A DNA stretch of 38,222 nucleotides from Bacteroidales bacterium. GTDB lineage: Bacteria > Bacteroidota > Bacteroidia > Bacteroidales > UBA932. A model generated the notes under the pieces. The model had not been told where the DNA came from. It worked only from the letters and a program-made list of their open reading frames with translations, and ran no database searches. The stretch spans positions 1-38,222 of the forward strand of contig JAEEIJ010000083.1 in the NCBI GenBank assembly GCA_016281315.1, read 5' to 3'. This document shows, piece after piece, positions 1-8,793 of the stretch; the stretch's first letter is position 1; the number at the start of each line of letters is the position of its first letter. The position numbers and the translations under genes are program-made.

Positions 1-341
1 TATTGCTCCGTGAAGAAGTTCAGAAGGCGTTCTCGGCAGGCTTCGGCATTGTCGGCCAGGATTTCGATGCCGTAGATGCTGGATATGGCCCAGATGGCAT
101 CGTGTTCGTATTGGAGCTGAGTATATTGCTTTGCTTTAACGCGGGCCTCGCAGATGGCGAGTTTGCGCCGTAGAATTTCTATGAGGAAGTTACCGTCGCC
201 GCAAGCGGGCTCCAGGAAACGGGAGTCTATTCGCTCCGTCTCCGCCTTGACCAAGTCGAGCATCGCGTTCACCTCGCGGGGGTTCGTAAATACCTCGCCG
301 TGAGCCGACACCCTCTCCTTGGACTTGATTTGGGTGTCCAT
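1..341 (-). CDS. DNA methyltransferase (N6-adenine type), N-terminal part
   Basis: Reading leftwards from an ATG at 341, 113 codons stay open to the window edge, so only the N-terminus is present. The protein has a HGEVFTNPREV segment at residues 14-24, typical of the restriction-modification M subunits and Eco57I-like methylases, and then LEPACGDGNFL at about residues 43-53, which matches SAM-binding motif I of N6-adenine DNA methylases. It is expected to methylate adenine in DNA, alone or in a restriction-modification system. The catalytic (N/D)PPY motif would lie beyond the edge, so neither activity nor the RM type can be judged. The start is chosen because it gives a short charged lead-in before the conserved region. 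A good promoter lies about 260 bases upstream (604-634). Confidence 0.8.
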   Translation of the reverse strand, partial: MDTQIKSKERVSAHGEVFTNPREVNAMLDLVKAETERIDSRFLEPACGDGNFLIEILRRKLAICEARVKAKQYTQLQYEHDAIWAISSIYGIEILADNAEACRERLLNFFTEQ

Positions 342-603
342 TCTGCGCTTTCACTGCGCGAGTGCAAATTATCCGGGGAAAATGGAAACTGCCAGATACC
401 AAAAAAGGTGGACGCGAACCGATCCACATTCCTGGTACCTGGCGGGAAACCATTCCTACGGACAAGTCACGTCCACGCAAAGGCGCAGACGTTTACTGAC
501 TTATCCGGAGTAGGAAATCTATTACCGCCAGGTTTTAGAATGTTCCGAATAAATAGCAAACGCTAAAAATTATGTCAAAATCCTTTTGGGATATTTCTGA
601 AAG
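342..603 (-). other. Long leader or intergenic stretch upstream of the methylase
   Basis: There is no convincing gene here; open frames have no recognisable protein. If the minus-strand promoter at 604-634 is used, this stretch is a roughly 255-base 5' leader of the methylase. It contains a 9-bp inverted repeat (ACCTGGCGG at 437-445 against CCGCCAGGT at 525-533) that could close a long hairpin. No known riboswitch is recognised. Confidence 0.4.
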
Positions 604-634
604 CAAAAATACAAACTTTTTACTGCAAAACAAA
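604..634 (-). promoter_or_regulatory. Bacteroidetes-type promoter reading towards the methylase
   Basis: On the minus strand TTTG (634-631), a 19-base spacer and TATTTTTG (611-604) match the -33/-7 consensus of the Bacteroidetes primary sigma factor (TTTG, about 19-21 bases, TAnnTTTG). Transcription would begin near 597, far upstream of the methylase start at 341. Confidence 0.65.
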
Positions 635-657
635 ATCCCTCTATCGGGATGAGGTTG

Positions 658-818
658 AGGGATGGCGCCGGGAGGCTGGGGTCCGGGGGCTTGTCCACCC
701 CCGGACAAGTATAGGGGGAGGGGCCCAAAATAGTGCCCAAAGGGCACGATGCAATGGGAGGGGCCGAAGGAGCGTCAGCGACTGAGTCCCCCGGACCCCA
801 GCCTCACGACCCATCCCT
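658..818 (+). repeat. Family 1 palindromic repeat, copy A (intergenic)
   Basis: Left arm 658-689 and right arm 788-818 are near-complementary and close a long stem. The G-rich core between them contains the family signature CTTGTCCACCCCCGGACAAG (690-709), itself a hairpin, then a second hairpin GTGCCC/GGGCAC and a conserved CAATGGGAGGGGCC stretch. The core from TCCGGGGG to CCCCCGGA is 114 bases. It is closest to copy B at 13776-13925. The outer arm sequence is not shared with the murE and truB copies. Confidence 0.85.
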
Positions 819-849
819 TTGGTGGAAAAGCGAAAAATGACTATTTTTG
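818..849 (+). promoter_or_regulatory. Promoter of pdxJ
   Basis: TTTG at 818-821, a 20-base spacer and TATTTTTG at 842-849 fit the Bacteroidetes consensus. Transcription would start near 856, leaving a leader of about 13 bases before the pdxJ ATG. The first T of the -33 box is the last base of repeat copy A. Confidence 0.75.
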
Positions 850-868
850 TCTCAAATAAAAAGACATA

Positions 869-1591
869 ATGACCAGACTGAGCGTAAACATCAATAAAAT
901 TGCGACCATCCGGAATGCGCGGGGCGGGAATGTGCCGGATGTGACGAAGGCCGCGCTGGATATCGAGCGCTTCGGGGCGGAGGGCATCACGGTGCATCCC
1001 CGGCCCGACGAACGGCATATCCGCTATGCCGACGTGCGCGAAATCCGGCCGCTTCTGCATACGGAATTCAACATCGAGGGCAATCCTACCGTCCGCAGTT
1101 TCGTGGACCTGGTGCTCGAAGTGGTGCCGGACCAGGTGACGCTGGTGCCGGACGCCCACGACGCCATCACCTCGAACGCCGGGTGGGATACCATCGGCAA
1201 CAAAGCTCTCCTCACGGACCTCGTGAATACCTTCCACGCCAAGGGCATCCGCACCTCCGTTTTCATCGACCCGGATCCCCGGATGGCCTTCGGGGCTGCC
1301 GAATGCGGGGCCGACAGAGTGGAGCTTTACACCGCGGCCTATGCAGAGGACTACCCCGCAAATCCCGAAAAGGCCATCGCACGCTATCTGGAGGCCGCCA
1401 AGGCGGCGCGGGAGGCGGGCCTGGGCCTCAACGCCGGGCACGACCTTTCCCTGGAAAACCTCGCCTATTTCGTGAAGACCATCCCCTGGACCGACGAAGT
1501 TTCCATCGGCCACGCCCTCATCTCCGATGCCCTTTATATGGGCCTGGAGGCAACTATTCAGGCCTACCTGTCGCAAATTGGCAAAAAATAG
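869..1591 (+). CDS. pdxJ: Pyridoxine 5'-phosphate synthase PdxJ
   Basis: PdxJ condenses 1-deoxy-D-xylulose 5-phosphate with 3-amino-2-oxopropyl phosphate to make pyridoxine 5'-phosphate, the last ring-closing step of DXP-dependent vitamin B6 synthesis in the cytoplasm. The 240-residue length is normal for this TIM-barrel enzyme. The N-terminal [17 protein letters not shown] carries the family's V/L-N-[VI]-[ND]-x-[IV]-A-T-x-R-x-A-R signature. [13 protein letters not shown] (about residues 39-51) and the C-terminal [13 protein letters not shown] and [13 protein letters not shown] motifs, which hold active-site His and phosphate-binding residues, are all present. It stands behind its own promoter and leads the plus-strand gene group. 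Confidence 0.96.
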   Translation: MTRLSVNINKIATIRNARGGNVPDVTKAALDIERFGAEGITVHPRPDERHIRYADVREIRPLLHTEFNIEGNPTVRSFVDLVLEVVPDQVTLVPDAHDAITSNAGWDTIGNKALLTDLVNTFHAKGIRTSVFIDPDPRMAFGAAECGADRVELYTAAYAEDYPANPEKAIARYLEAAKAAREAGLGLNAGHDLSLENLAYFVKTIPWTDEVSIGHALISDALYMGLEATIQAYLSQIGKK

Positions 1592-1592
1592 T

Positions 1593-1600
1593 TATCTTTG
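1593..1600 (+). promoter_or_regulatory. Possible -7 box before the OmpH-like gene
   Basis: TATCTTTG matches TAnnTTTG and lies directly after the pdxJ stop, 37 bases before the next ATG. No good TTTG is seen at the expected distance upstream, so promoter activity is plausible but not secure. Confidence 0.4.
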
Positions 1601-1637
1601 TCATTCTGATTAGAAATAAATTGTAACGTAAAGAATA

Positions 1638-2240
1638 ATGAAAAAGCATCTTCTCCTTTTCGGCGCCGCCATCCTGGCCATCGCCGTTTCCTGCAAGCAG
1701 AATTCATCGGCCCAGAACGAAGTAACGTCCGTTCCGGACAGCGTGGCCGTAGCCGGCAGCATCGTCTTCTTCAACGTGGACAAAGTGATGGACGGCTATG
1801 ATATGGCCAACGACCTCCGTTCCGTGTTCGAGACCAAGACCTCCGGCATCCAGGCGGAAATCGACCGCCGCGGCAAGAAGCTGGAAAAAGACCTGGCCGA
1901 TTTCCAGAACAAGGTGGACAAAGGCCTCCTCACCCAGTCCGTGGCCCAGGTGCAGTACCAGAAGCTGCAGGAACAGCAGCAGAGCTACCAGCAGTATGCG
2001 ATGCGCAAGCAGCAGGAGATATCCGAGGAGCAGCAGGTGATGATGAACCAAATCGCCAACGCCATCTCCGAGTTCGTGGCCGAATACAACGTGGAGCACC
2101 AGTATGCGATGATCCTGGCCAGCGCCGGCAACATCCTCTCCACGCCCGTGGTGACGGCCGATCCCAAGCTGGACATCACCGATGCCCTCCTGGAAGGTCT
2201 CAACGCCGCCTATACCAAGTCCAAGGAAGCTGAAAAATAG
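1638..2240 (+). CDS. OmpH/Skp-like periplasmic chaperone, predicted lipoprotein
   Basis: This 200-residue protein begins with a lipoprotein signal peptide ending in AVSC (Cys19), so it should be anchored to a membrane after export. The mature part opens with IVFFNVDKVMDGYD, like the N-terminal strand of OmpH/Skp, and continues with a long charged, glutamine-rich coiled coil at about residues 70-140, as in the tentacle helices of Skp. The C-terminal DITDALLEGLNAAY also fits the family. Skp-type trimers hold unfolded outer membrane proteins in the periplasm. Most Skp proteins are soluble, so the lipobox is a notable variation. Having bamD in the same gene group fits a role in outer membrane biogenesis, which is inference. 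Confidence 0.8.
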   Translation: MKKHLLLFGAAILAIAVSCKQNSSAQNEVTSVPDSVAVAGSIVFFNVDKVMDGYDMANDLRSVFETKTSGIQAEIDRRGKKLEKDLADFQNKVDKGLLTQSVAQVQYQKLQEQQQSYQQYAMRKQQEISEEQQVMMNQIANAISEFVAEYNVEHQYAMILASAGNILSTPVVTADPKLDITDALLEGLNAAYTKSKEAEK

Positions 2241-3362
2241 GTGAAATTCGCCCTTCTGTCCTGCCTTCCGCCCTACCGGGGCGGCATTTCCCAGTTCAAC
2301 GCAAACCTGCTTGCTGAACTGGGAAAATGGCATGATATGAAGGCCTTCAACTTCTCCCGCCAGTACCCTTCCTGCCTGTTTCCCGGGAAGACGCAATACG
2401 CCGAAGCCGGCGCTTCCGTGGACGCTCCGGCCCTGCTGGACACGCTGAATCCCTTCAGCTGGCGCCGCACGGCCAGGGCCATCCGCGCCGCCGCGCCGGA
2501 CGTAGTCATCCTCCCCTACTGGATGAGCTGGTTCGCCCTGCCGCTGGGCTTTGTGGCCCGCCGGGCGGGCTGTCCCGTCCTGGGCCTGATGCACAACGTG
2601 ATTCCGCACGAGCCGCATTGGTTCGATGGGCCCCTCACCCGCTATTTCCTGAAGGGCTGCGACGGCTTCGTCACCCTTTCGGAACCGGTGAAGGAGGACC
2701 TCCTGGCCCTGAAGGCCGATGCCCGCGTGCAGACGCTGTTTCACCCCGCGTCCGCGCAGTTCGGCGATCCCCTTCCCCGCGAAGAGGCCGCCGCGGCGCT
2801 GGGCCTGGACCCCGGGAAGAAAACACTGCTCTTTTTCGGCCTCATCCGGGACTACAAAGGCCTGGACCTCCTGCTGGAAGCCTTCCGGGAGCTCCCCGAA
2901 GAGTACCAGCTGGTGGTGGCCGGGGAGCCTTACGGGTCCTTCGACAAGTACCGGCGCATCCTGGACTCCCTTCCGGGGAAGGACCGCGTCCGGCTCTTCC
3001 TGTCCTACATTCCGGACGCGGAGGTGGGGCGTTATTTCAGCGCGGCCGATGCCGTGGTGCTCCCCTACCGCAGCGCCACCCAGAGCGGGATCGGAGCCAT
3101 CGCCTGCCACTTCGGCGTGCCGATGGTCGCCACCCCCGTGGGTGGGCTCCCGGACGAGGTGGGCGCGCGTGGCACGGGAATTGTCGCAGAAGGCACCGAG
3201 CCTAAAAACATCCGGGAGGCTGTCCTGCAGCTCCTGGAAGACAAAGTACGGTATGACGGCTGCCGTGAAGCCGTCGGGGTGGAGAAAAAGCGCCTGGGCT
3301 GGGAGGCTTTCGCCAAGCAGCTGGGCAGTTTCGCCGCCACCCTAAAACAGGTAACGTTATGA
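2241..3362 (+). CDS. Family 4-like glycosyltransferase (GT-B fold)
   Basis: The 373-residue protein has the two Rossmann-like halves of GT-B enzymes. The N-terminal half has PPYRGGISQF (about residues 10-19), the acceptor-side glycine loop of GT4 enzymes. The C-terminal half has LLFFGLIRDYKGLDLLLEAF (about 195-214) and VVLPYRSATQSGIGAIACHFGVPMVAT (about 272-298), the nucleotide-sugar site region, with Gln-Ser-Gly where many members have E-x-F-G-x-x-x-x-E. It probably transfers a sugar to a lipid or glycan; donor and acceptor cannot be told. It starts with GTG immediately after the preceding stop and overlaps the next gene by 4 bases (ATGA). It is an isolated glycosyltransferase with no polysaccharide locus around it. 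Confidence 0.85.
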   Translation: MKFALLSCLPPYRGGISQFNANLLAELGKWHDMKAFNFSRQYPSCLFPGKTQYAEAGASVDAPALLDTLNPFSWRRTARAIRAAAPDVVILPYWMSWFALPLGFVARRAGCPVLGLMHNVIPHEPHWFDGPLTRYFLKGCDGFVTLSEPVKEDLLALKADARVQTLFHPASAQFGDPLPREEAAAALGLDPGKKTLLFFGLIRDYKGLDLLLEAFRELPEEYQLVVAGEPYGSFDKYRRILDSLPGKDRVRLFLSYIPDAEVGRYFSAADAVVLPYRSATQSGIGAIACHFGVPMVATPVGGLPDEVGARGTGIVAEGTEPKNIREAVLQLLEDKVRYDGCREAVGVEKKRLGWEAFAKQLGSFAATLKQVTL

Positions 3363-5020
3363 AACGAATTCTCATCCTGATGGCCGCCCTCGCAGCGCTG
3401 AGCTGCGCGGAAGCCTTCGCACAGACCTACGTGCCCACGCCGGTGACCGTTTCCAAGGAAAAGGTGAAACTGAACGGCAAAGTGTATCTGTCGCACGTGG
3501 TTCTGGAGCGTCAGACGATCTACGGCATCACCAAAGCCTACGGTGTCACCGAAGAAGAGCTCTACGAAGCCAACCCCACGCTCCGTGAGACCGGGCTGCA
3601 GAAGAACGCCATCCTCCTGGTCCCCTACCGGGAACAGGCACCCGTGACCACGGTGGAGCCCGCCCCCGAGGCCGATCCTGCGGCGAAGGAAGTGGCGCCG
3701 GACGTTCCCGTCAAACCCGTCAAAGGATATATCGAGCACACGGTCCGCTGGTATGAGGACATCGACGACATCGCCCGCCGCTATGAGGTGAGCGTGAAGG
3801 AAATCATGGACGCCAACGGCCTCAGCAGCCGGAAACTCTCCACCCGTCAGGTCCTGAAGATCCCCGTCCACGCGGCCGAGGATGAAGCCGCGCCCGAGAC
3901 GCCGCAGGAACCCGATCCCGTGGTGGTGGAAACGCAGCCCGTGCCGGATGAGCAGCCCGCACCCGAGGAGCAGCAGGTCGCTCCCATCGAGCCCCGCTCC
4001 TACGCGAACTTCTCCCTGGTCCTTCCCCTCAAGGCCGGCGAACTGAATATGGACTTCTACTCGGGCGTGCTGATGGCCCTCCGGGATATGGAGGACGAAG
4101 GCCTGAAAGCTCACGTACACGTCTACGACCTCAGCACTGGCATCCCGCCCATCGACGAACTGGTGAAGGACGACTTCGTCCTGGGCCCCGTCGCCTCGCG
4201 CGACCTGGAGGCCATCCTGCAGCGGGTGGACGGACGCGTGCCCGTGATCTCTCCGCTGGACCAGAAAGCCGGTTCCCTGAGCACGAATTACTCGAATTTC
4301 ATCCAGGCTCCTTCGGCCGTGGACTACCAGTATGAAGACCTCGCCGCCTGGGTGAAGGAAGACCTTCAGGAGGGGGAAAAGATCGTGCTGATTACGGAAA
4401 AGGGCGCCACCAACATCAACGCTTCCGTCGCCATCCGCAGCGCGATGGCTGGGGAAGAGCTCAGCTATGAGATTCTGAGTTACGCCATCGTGGAAGGTCG
4501 CGGCATCTCCGGCACCCTGAACGATATGCTTTCCCAGAAGGGCCACGTCACCCGCGTGGTGGTGGCCTCGGAGAGCGAAGCCTTCGTGGGCGACGTGGTG
4601 CGGAACCTCACCCTGGCCCTGGGCAAGGGGAATGACATCGTGATGTATGCGCCCGCCAAGGTGCGCACCTTCGACACCATCGACGGCACCTCCTACCACA
4701 ACGCCTCCCTGCACGTGAGCGCCACCTATCACATCGACTACGACAGCCCGGCCGTATCCCGCTTCGTGAAGACCTACAGGGCGCTCTTCCGCACGGAACC
4801 CACCCCGTTCGCCTTCCAGGGCTACGACACCGCCCGTTACTTCGTCTCGCAGGTACTCCGCTGCGGAAAGGCCTGGACCGCTTGGCCGGCCGAGGAAAGG
4901 AGCAGCGGCCTGCACACGGACTTCCTCCTGGTGAAGGACGAAAACGGCAACCTGCACAACGAGGCCGTGCGGCGCATCGTATTTGAAAAAGACTATACCA
5001 CTTCCCTGCAGCGCCAATAA
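3359..5020 (+). CDS. Exported protein with two LysM domains and a periplasmic-binding-like domain
   Basis: This is a 553-residue secreted protein. A signal peptide probably ends at AFA-Q (about residue 22). Two LysM modules follow at about 42-88 and 125-171, a type of domain that binds the glycan of peptidoglycan. A low-complexity Pro/Glu linker (about 172-215) leads to a large C-terminal domain starting FSLVLPLKAGELNMDFYSGVLMALRDM, which looks like a type 1 periplasmic binding protein fold (as in branched-chain amino acid receptors and LpoA). The combination is common in Bacteroidetes and suggests a cell-wall-bound periplasmic protein; whether it binds a ligand or regulates wall synthesis is unknown. 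It overlaps the trxB start by one base (TAATG). Confidence 0.8.
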   Translation: MKRILILMAALAALSCAEAFAQTYVPTPVTVSKEKVKLNGKVYLSHVVLERQTIYGITKAYGVTEEELYEANPTLRETGLQKNAILLVPYREQAPVTTVEPAPEADPAAKEVAPDVPVKPVKGYIEHTVRWYEDIDDIARRYEVSVKEIMDANGLSSRKLSTRQVLKIPVHAAEDEAAPETPQEPDPVVVETQPVPDEQPAPEEQQVAPIEPRSYANFSLVLPLKAGELNMDFYSGVLMALRDMEDEGLKAHVHVYDLSTGIPPIDELVKDDFVLGPVASRDLEAILQRVDGRVPVISPLDQKAGSLSTNYSNFIQAPSAVDYQYEDLAAWVKEDLQEGEKIVLITEKGATNINASVAIRSAMAGEELSYEILSYAIVEGRGISGTLNDMLSQKGHVTRVVVASESEAFVGDVVRNLTLALGKGNDIVMYAPAKVRTFDTIDGTSYHNASLHVSATYHIDYDSPAVSRFVKTYRALFRTEPTPFAFQGYDTARYFVSQVLRCGKAWTAWPAEERSSGLHTDFLLVKDENGNLHNEAVRRIVFEKDYTTSLQRQ

Positions 5021-5943
5021 TGGAAACTGTCAAGACTCTGATCCTGGGCGGCGGCCCCGCCGGTTTCACGGCCGCCATCTACGCCGCCCGCGCCAATCTC
5101 TCCCCCGTGGTCTATGAAGGGACGCTCCCCGGCGGGCAGCTCACCACCACCACCATCGTCGAGAACTTCCCCGGTTTCCCGGGCGGAGTGGACGCCAATA
5201 CGCTGATGGATTCAATGCGGAAACAGGCCGCCTCTTTCGGGGCCGATATCCGCCAGGGCACGGCGACGGCTGTGGATCTGGGCAAGCGCCCGTTCACCGT
5301 CACCATCGACGGTGCCACGCAGATTGCCGCCGAGACACTCATTATCGCCACCGGCGCCCAGGCCAAGTACCTGGGACTGCCCTCGGAGCAGAAATACATC
5401 GGCGCCGGCGTAAGTGCCTGCGCCACCTGTGACGGCTTCTTCTACCGGAAACGGACCGTGGCCGTGGTGGGCGGCGGAGACACCGCCTGCGAGGAGGCCC
5501 TCTACCTGGCCGGACTGGCGAAAAAAGTCTATATGATCGTGCGGCGCGACGTCTTCCGGGCATCGGCCGTAATGCAGAAGAAGGTGTTCGACACCCCCAA
5601 CATCGAAATCCTCTGGAACTGCAATACGCAGGAAGTCCTGGGAGACGGGATGGGCGTCACCGGCGCACGCCTGCTCCGCAAGGACGGGACCGTCTTCGAC
5701 ATCGCCATCGACGGCTTCTTCCTGGGCATCGGGCACGCCCCGGCATCGGCCCTCTTCGCGCCCTGGCTCCAACTGGACGCGAACGGCTACATCGTCACCG
5801 AACCGGGTAGCGCCCGCACCAACGTGCCCGGCGTGTTTGCCGCCGGCGACGTGCAGGACTCCCGCTACCAGCAGGCCGTCACCGCCGCCGCATCGGGCTG
5901 TATGGCCGCCCGCGACGCGGAAAAATTCCTCCTTGAACTCTAG
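5020..5943 (+). CDS. trxB: Thioredoxin reductase
   Basis: TrxB passes electrons from NADPH through FAD to thioredoxin. The 307-residue length is normal for the bacterial low-molecular-weight form. The FAD-binding loop GGGPAG is at residues 10-15, the redox-active CATC disulfide at 134-137, the NADPH loop GGGDTA at 151-156, and the second FAD motif GVFAAGDV near the C-terminus. Nothing is missing. The gene sits between a cell-wall protein and bamD in an overlapping run, so it is probably co-transcribed with genes of envelope biogenesis. Confidence 0.96.
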   Translation: METVKTLILGGGPAGFTAAIYAARANLSPVVYEGTLPGGQLTTTTIVENFPGFPGGVDANTLMDSMRKQAASFGADIRQGTATAVDLGKRPFTVTIDGATQIAAETLIIATGAQAKYLGLPSEQKYIGAGVSACATCDGFFYRKRTVAVVGGGDTACEEALYLAGLAKKVYMIVRRDVFRASAVMQKKVFDTPNIEILWNCNTQEVLGDGMGVTGARLLRKDGTVFDIAIDGFFLGIGHAPASALFAPWLQLDANGYIVTEPGSARTNVPGVFAAGDVQDSRYQQAVTAAASGCMAARDAEKFLLEL

Positions 5944-5946
5944 CAT

Positions 5947-6741
5947 ATGAAAAAAATCCTCTATACCGTCCTGTTCCTCCTGGCCGCGTTCGCCTGCAAG
6001 AGCCAGTACGAAGTGCTGCTCTCCTCCAGCGACGTGGACGCCAAGTACGACGCCGCGATGGACTACTTCCAAAAGAAGAAATACCAGAAAGCGGCCCAGC
6101 TTTTCGAATCGATGGCCGTCCTTACCAACGGCACCGCCCGCGACGACACGGTCCAGTACTACTGGGGCCTGTCCAACTACAGGAACAAGGATTACTATAC
6201 GGCCGAATCCAACTTCGCCCGCTTCGTGGAGAACTTCCCCCGCAGCCCCTTTGCCCCCGACGCCCAGTTCTACCGCCTGGACTGCCTGTACAGGGCCACG
6301 TACCGCTGGGAGCTGGACCAGCTGCCCACCCGTTCGTGCATCGAGGCCATCAACCAGTATCTGCGGGAGTATCCCGACGACCAGATTCATCAGCCGGCCT
6401 GCCAGCATATGCTGCACGACCTTCAGGACCGCCTGGACCGCAAGGATTTCGAGGCCGGGAAGCAGTACTACGTGATGGAGGACTACCCCGCCGCGCGCGT
6501 GAAACTGAAGAACGTCCTGAAAGCCAACGCGGACAACTTCTACCGCGAGGACGTGCTGTACTACACCGCGATGGCCTCTTATCATTACGCGCGCCTGAGC
6601 GTAAAGGATAAGCAGAAGGAGCGCTATCTTACCTTCGTGGACGATTACCTGAACTTCGTGGGCGAATATCCCGAGTCCCGCTACAAGAAGGAACTGGACG
6701 GGCACTACAAGCACGTTCAGGAGTATTTGAAAAATAATTGA
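5947..6741 (+). CDS. bamD: Outer membrane assembly lipoprotein BamD
   Basis: BamD is the essential lipoprotein partner of BamA in the machine that folds beta-barrel proteins into the outer membrane. The signal peptide ends with a lipobox at AAFAC (Cys17). The mature part is a TPR-like solenoid: YDAAMDYFQKKKYQKAAQLFE, then YYTAESNFARFVENFPRSPFAPDAQF with the conserved P-x-S-x-x-A-x-x-A-x-Y pattern of the family, then two more helical repeats. The length of 264 residues is normal. The order bamD, omega subunit, recN is a familiar arrangement in Bacteroidetes. Confidence 0.93.
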   Translation: MKKILYTVLFLLAAFACKSQYEVLLSSSDVDAKYDAAMDYFQKKKYQKAAQLFESMAVLTNGTARDDTVQYYWGLSNYRNKDYYTAESNFARFVENFPRSPFAPDAQFYRLDCLYRATYRWELDQLPTRSCIEAINQYLREYPDDQIHQPACQHMLHDLQDRLDRKDFEAGKQYYVMEDYPAARVKLKNVLKANADNFYREDVLYYTAMASYHYARLSVKDKQKERYLTFVDDYLNFVGEYPESRYKKELDGHYKHVQEYLKNN

Positions 6742-6795
6742 AACTTCCCCGAAACTGCGTCTGTAAACTATATAGACACAGTATTATAACGACAT

Positions 6796-7137
6796 ATGGA
6801 AAACAAGAAAAAAATTCCCGTAAACACCATTACGCGCGACATCAAGAACCTGGCCGCCCCCACCGGAAACATCTACGAATCCGTGGTGATTCTCTACAAG
6901 CGGGCCAACCAGATCGCCATGGCGGAAAAGAAAGAACTGATGAAGAAACTGGACGAGTTCCGCGGAGACCGCGACACGATGGAAGAAGTCTTCGAAAACA
7001 AGGAACAGATCGAGATCTCCAAATACTACGAGCGCCAGCCCAAACCGGGCCTGGTGGCCATCTCGGAATTCGAAGCCGGTGAACTGTTCTACCGCAAGGC
7101 CCAGAACGACAACCCCATCGACATCAACGGGGAATAG
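6796..7137 (+). CDS. rpoZ: RNA polymerase omega subunit (Bacteroidetes form)
   Basis: This 113-residue protein matches the Bacteroidetes omega subunit: TGNIYESVVILYKRANQIA at about residues 27-45 corresponds to the omega core helix that clamps the C-terminal tail of beta', and EEVFENKEQIEISKYYE with PKPGLVAISEF follows as in related species. Omega helps RNA polymerase assemble. It differs strongly from proteobacterial RpoZ, so recognition rests on the Bacteroidetes pattern and on the position after bamD. The 54-base gap upstream has no TAnnTTTG box; it holds a short imperfect inverted repeat (GTCT/AGAC). Confidence 0.85.
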   Translation: MENKKKIPVNTITRDIKNLAAPTGNIYESVVILYKRANQIAMAEKKELMKKLDEFRGDRDTMEEVFENKEQIEISKYYERQPKPGLVAISEFEAGELFYRKAQNDNPIDINGE

Positions 7138-7140
7138 GCT

Positions 7141-8790
7141 ATGCTGTACAGCCTCTCCGTTTCGAATTACATTCTGATAGGCTCTCTGGAAAGCTCATTT
7201 CCAGAGGGCCTCAGCATTATAAGCGGAGAGACCGGCGCCGGTAAATCCATCCTCCTGGGTGCTCTGTCGCTGGTTTTGGGCGGAAAGGCCGATGCCTCCA
7301 CGATGGTGGGCCCCGCCGGGGAGAGCTGCGTGGTGGAAGCCGAATTCGGGGTGGACGACGCCGTGCGCGCCATCCTGGACGCGGAGGACATCCCCTATGA
7401 AAACGACCGTCTGCTGCTGCGCCGCACCGTTTCCCGGAGCGGGCGCTCCCGCAGTTTCGCGGGCGACGAGCCCGTGAGCGTGGGCGTGCTGCAGGAGCTG
7501 GCGGAGGTCCTGGTGGACATCCATTCCCAGCACCAGACGCTCCGGCTGCAGGACGAGCGTTTCCGTATGGAAGCGCTGGACCTCAGGGCCGGCTGCGCCA
7601 CGCTCCGCCGCGACTGCGCGGCCGCCTGGAGCGACGTGCTCTCCGCCAAACGCTCTTTGGCGGAGCTGCAGGAGCGGTTGACGCAGGCCCGTGACCAGCA
7701 GGACTACAACCAAAGCCGCTTCGAGCGGCTGGACCAGGCGAAGCTGGTCGCCGGAGAACTGGAAGAACTGGAAGCCCTGCAGAAGCAGCTCGCCCACGCC
7801 GAAGAAATCAAGGAAACCCTGGGTGCGGCCCGGGGCCTTCTGGAAGGCGCCGAGGATGCCGTTCCCTCCCCTTCTCAGCAGCTGCGCGAGAGCGCCCGGC
7901 TTCTGGAGAAGGCCGGCGCCTTCGTCCCGCAGATGCAGGATCTTGCCGACCGGCTGGCATCGGCCCGGCTGGAAGTGGAAGACATCGCGTCTTCCGTTTC
8001 CGACGCCTTTGATGCGCTGGAAGTCTCCCCCGGACGGCTGGAGCAGGTGGAGGAGCGGCTGAGTCTGCTGTACGAACTGATGCGCAAATACGGCGCCGGT
8101 TCCGTTGAGGAACTGATGGCCGAACGGGACCGCCTGGCCGCGCTCGTGCTGGACGCCTCCGGGCTGGAGGATGCCGTGGCCGCGGCCGCAAAAACACTGA
8201 CTGAAGCCACGCAGCGGCATCTCAGGCTCTGCGACGCCCTGCACGAACAGCGCCTCGCCGGGGCGGAACCCTTCGCCCAGGCCATTATGGCGCTGCTGCA
8301 CCGGCTGGACCTTGCCGGCGCCCGTTTCGAGGTTGCGCTGGAAGAGGTCACGCCCGGCGAAAACGGACGCGACCGCGTGTTCTTCCGCTTCGGCCCGTCG
8401 GCCCAGGCTGTGGCCGATGTCTCCAAATCGGCCTCCGGCGGCGAACTCTCCCGGATTATGCTCGCCATCAAGGCCGAAATGGCCCGCTACCGGCATATGC
8501 CCACGCTGGTGTTCGACGAAATCGACGCCGGCGTCTCCGGCGGCACGGCCGACAAAATGGGCTCGCTGGTGTGCGAAATGGGCCGCTCGATGCAGGTCCT
8601 CGCCATCACCCACCTGCCGCAGGTAGCCGCCAAGGGAGAGGCCCACTTCCTGGTGTCCAAGCAGGCCGGCGTCACCTCGATGCGGCTGCTGGATGCATCG
8701 GCCCGCATACAGGAAATCGCCCGGATGCTTTCCGGCGCCACCATCACCCCCGAGGCCGTGGCCAACGCCCGCGCCCTCCTGAACGCCTGA
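7141..8790 (+). CDS. recN: DNA repair ATPase RecN
   Basis: RecN is an SMC-like ATPase that acts in double-strand break repair by recombination. The N-terminal half has Walker A GETGAGKS at residues 29-36 and a Q-loop region with DIHSQHQTLRL. A central coiled coil (about 160-370) is broken by a globular hinge. The C-terminal half has the ABC signature SGGELSRIMLAIK and Walker B LVFDEIDAGVSGG. The length of 549 is normal. It starts 3 bases after the rpoZ stop. Confidence 0.96.
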   Translation: MLYSLSVSNYILIGSLESSFPEGLSIISGETGAGKSILLGALSLVLGGKADASTMVGPAGESCVVEAEFGVDDAVRAILDAEDIPYENDRLLLRRTVSRSGRSRSFAGDEPVSVGVLQELAEVLVDIHSQHQTLRLQDERFRMEALDLRAGCATLRRDCAAAWSDVLSAKRSLAELQERLTQARDQQDYNQSRFERLDQAKLVAGELEELEALQKQLAHAEEIKETLGAARGLLEGAEDAVPSPSQQLRESARLLEKAGAFVPQMQDLADRLASARLEVEDIASSVSDAFDALEVSPGRLEQVEERLSLLYELMRKYGAGSVEELMAERDRLAALVLDASGLEDAVAAAAKTLTEATQRHLRLCDALHEQRLAGAEPFAQAIMALLHRLDLAGARFEVALEEVTPGENGRDRVFFRFGPSAQAVADVSKSASGGELSRIMLAIKAEMARYRHMPTLVFDEIDAGVSGGTADKMGSLVCEMGRSMQVLAITHLPQVAAKGEAHFLVSKQAGVTSMRLLDASARIQEIARMLSGATITPEAVANARALLNA

Positions 8791-8793
8791 GTT

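Noticed and set aside
535..747. Minus-strand 70-codon open frame over repeat copy A
   Set aside because: It is repeat-derived (GGGQAP pattern) and shares this only with other repeat copies.
6742..6795. Promoter between bamD and rpoZ
   Set aside because: No TAnnTTTG box in either reading; only a short imperfect inverted repeat.
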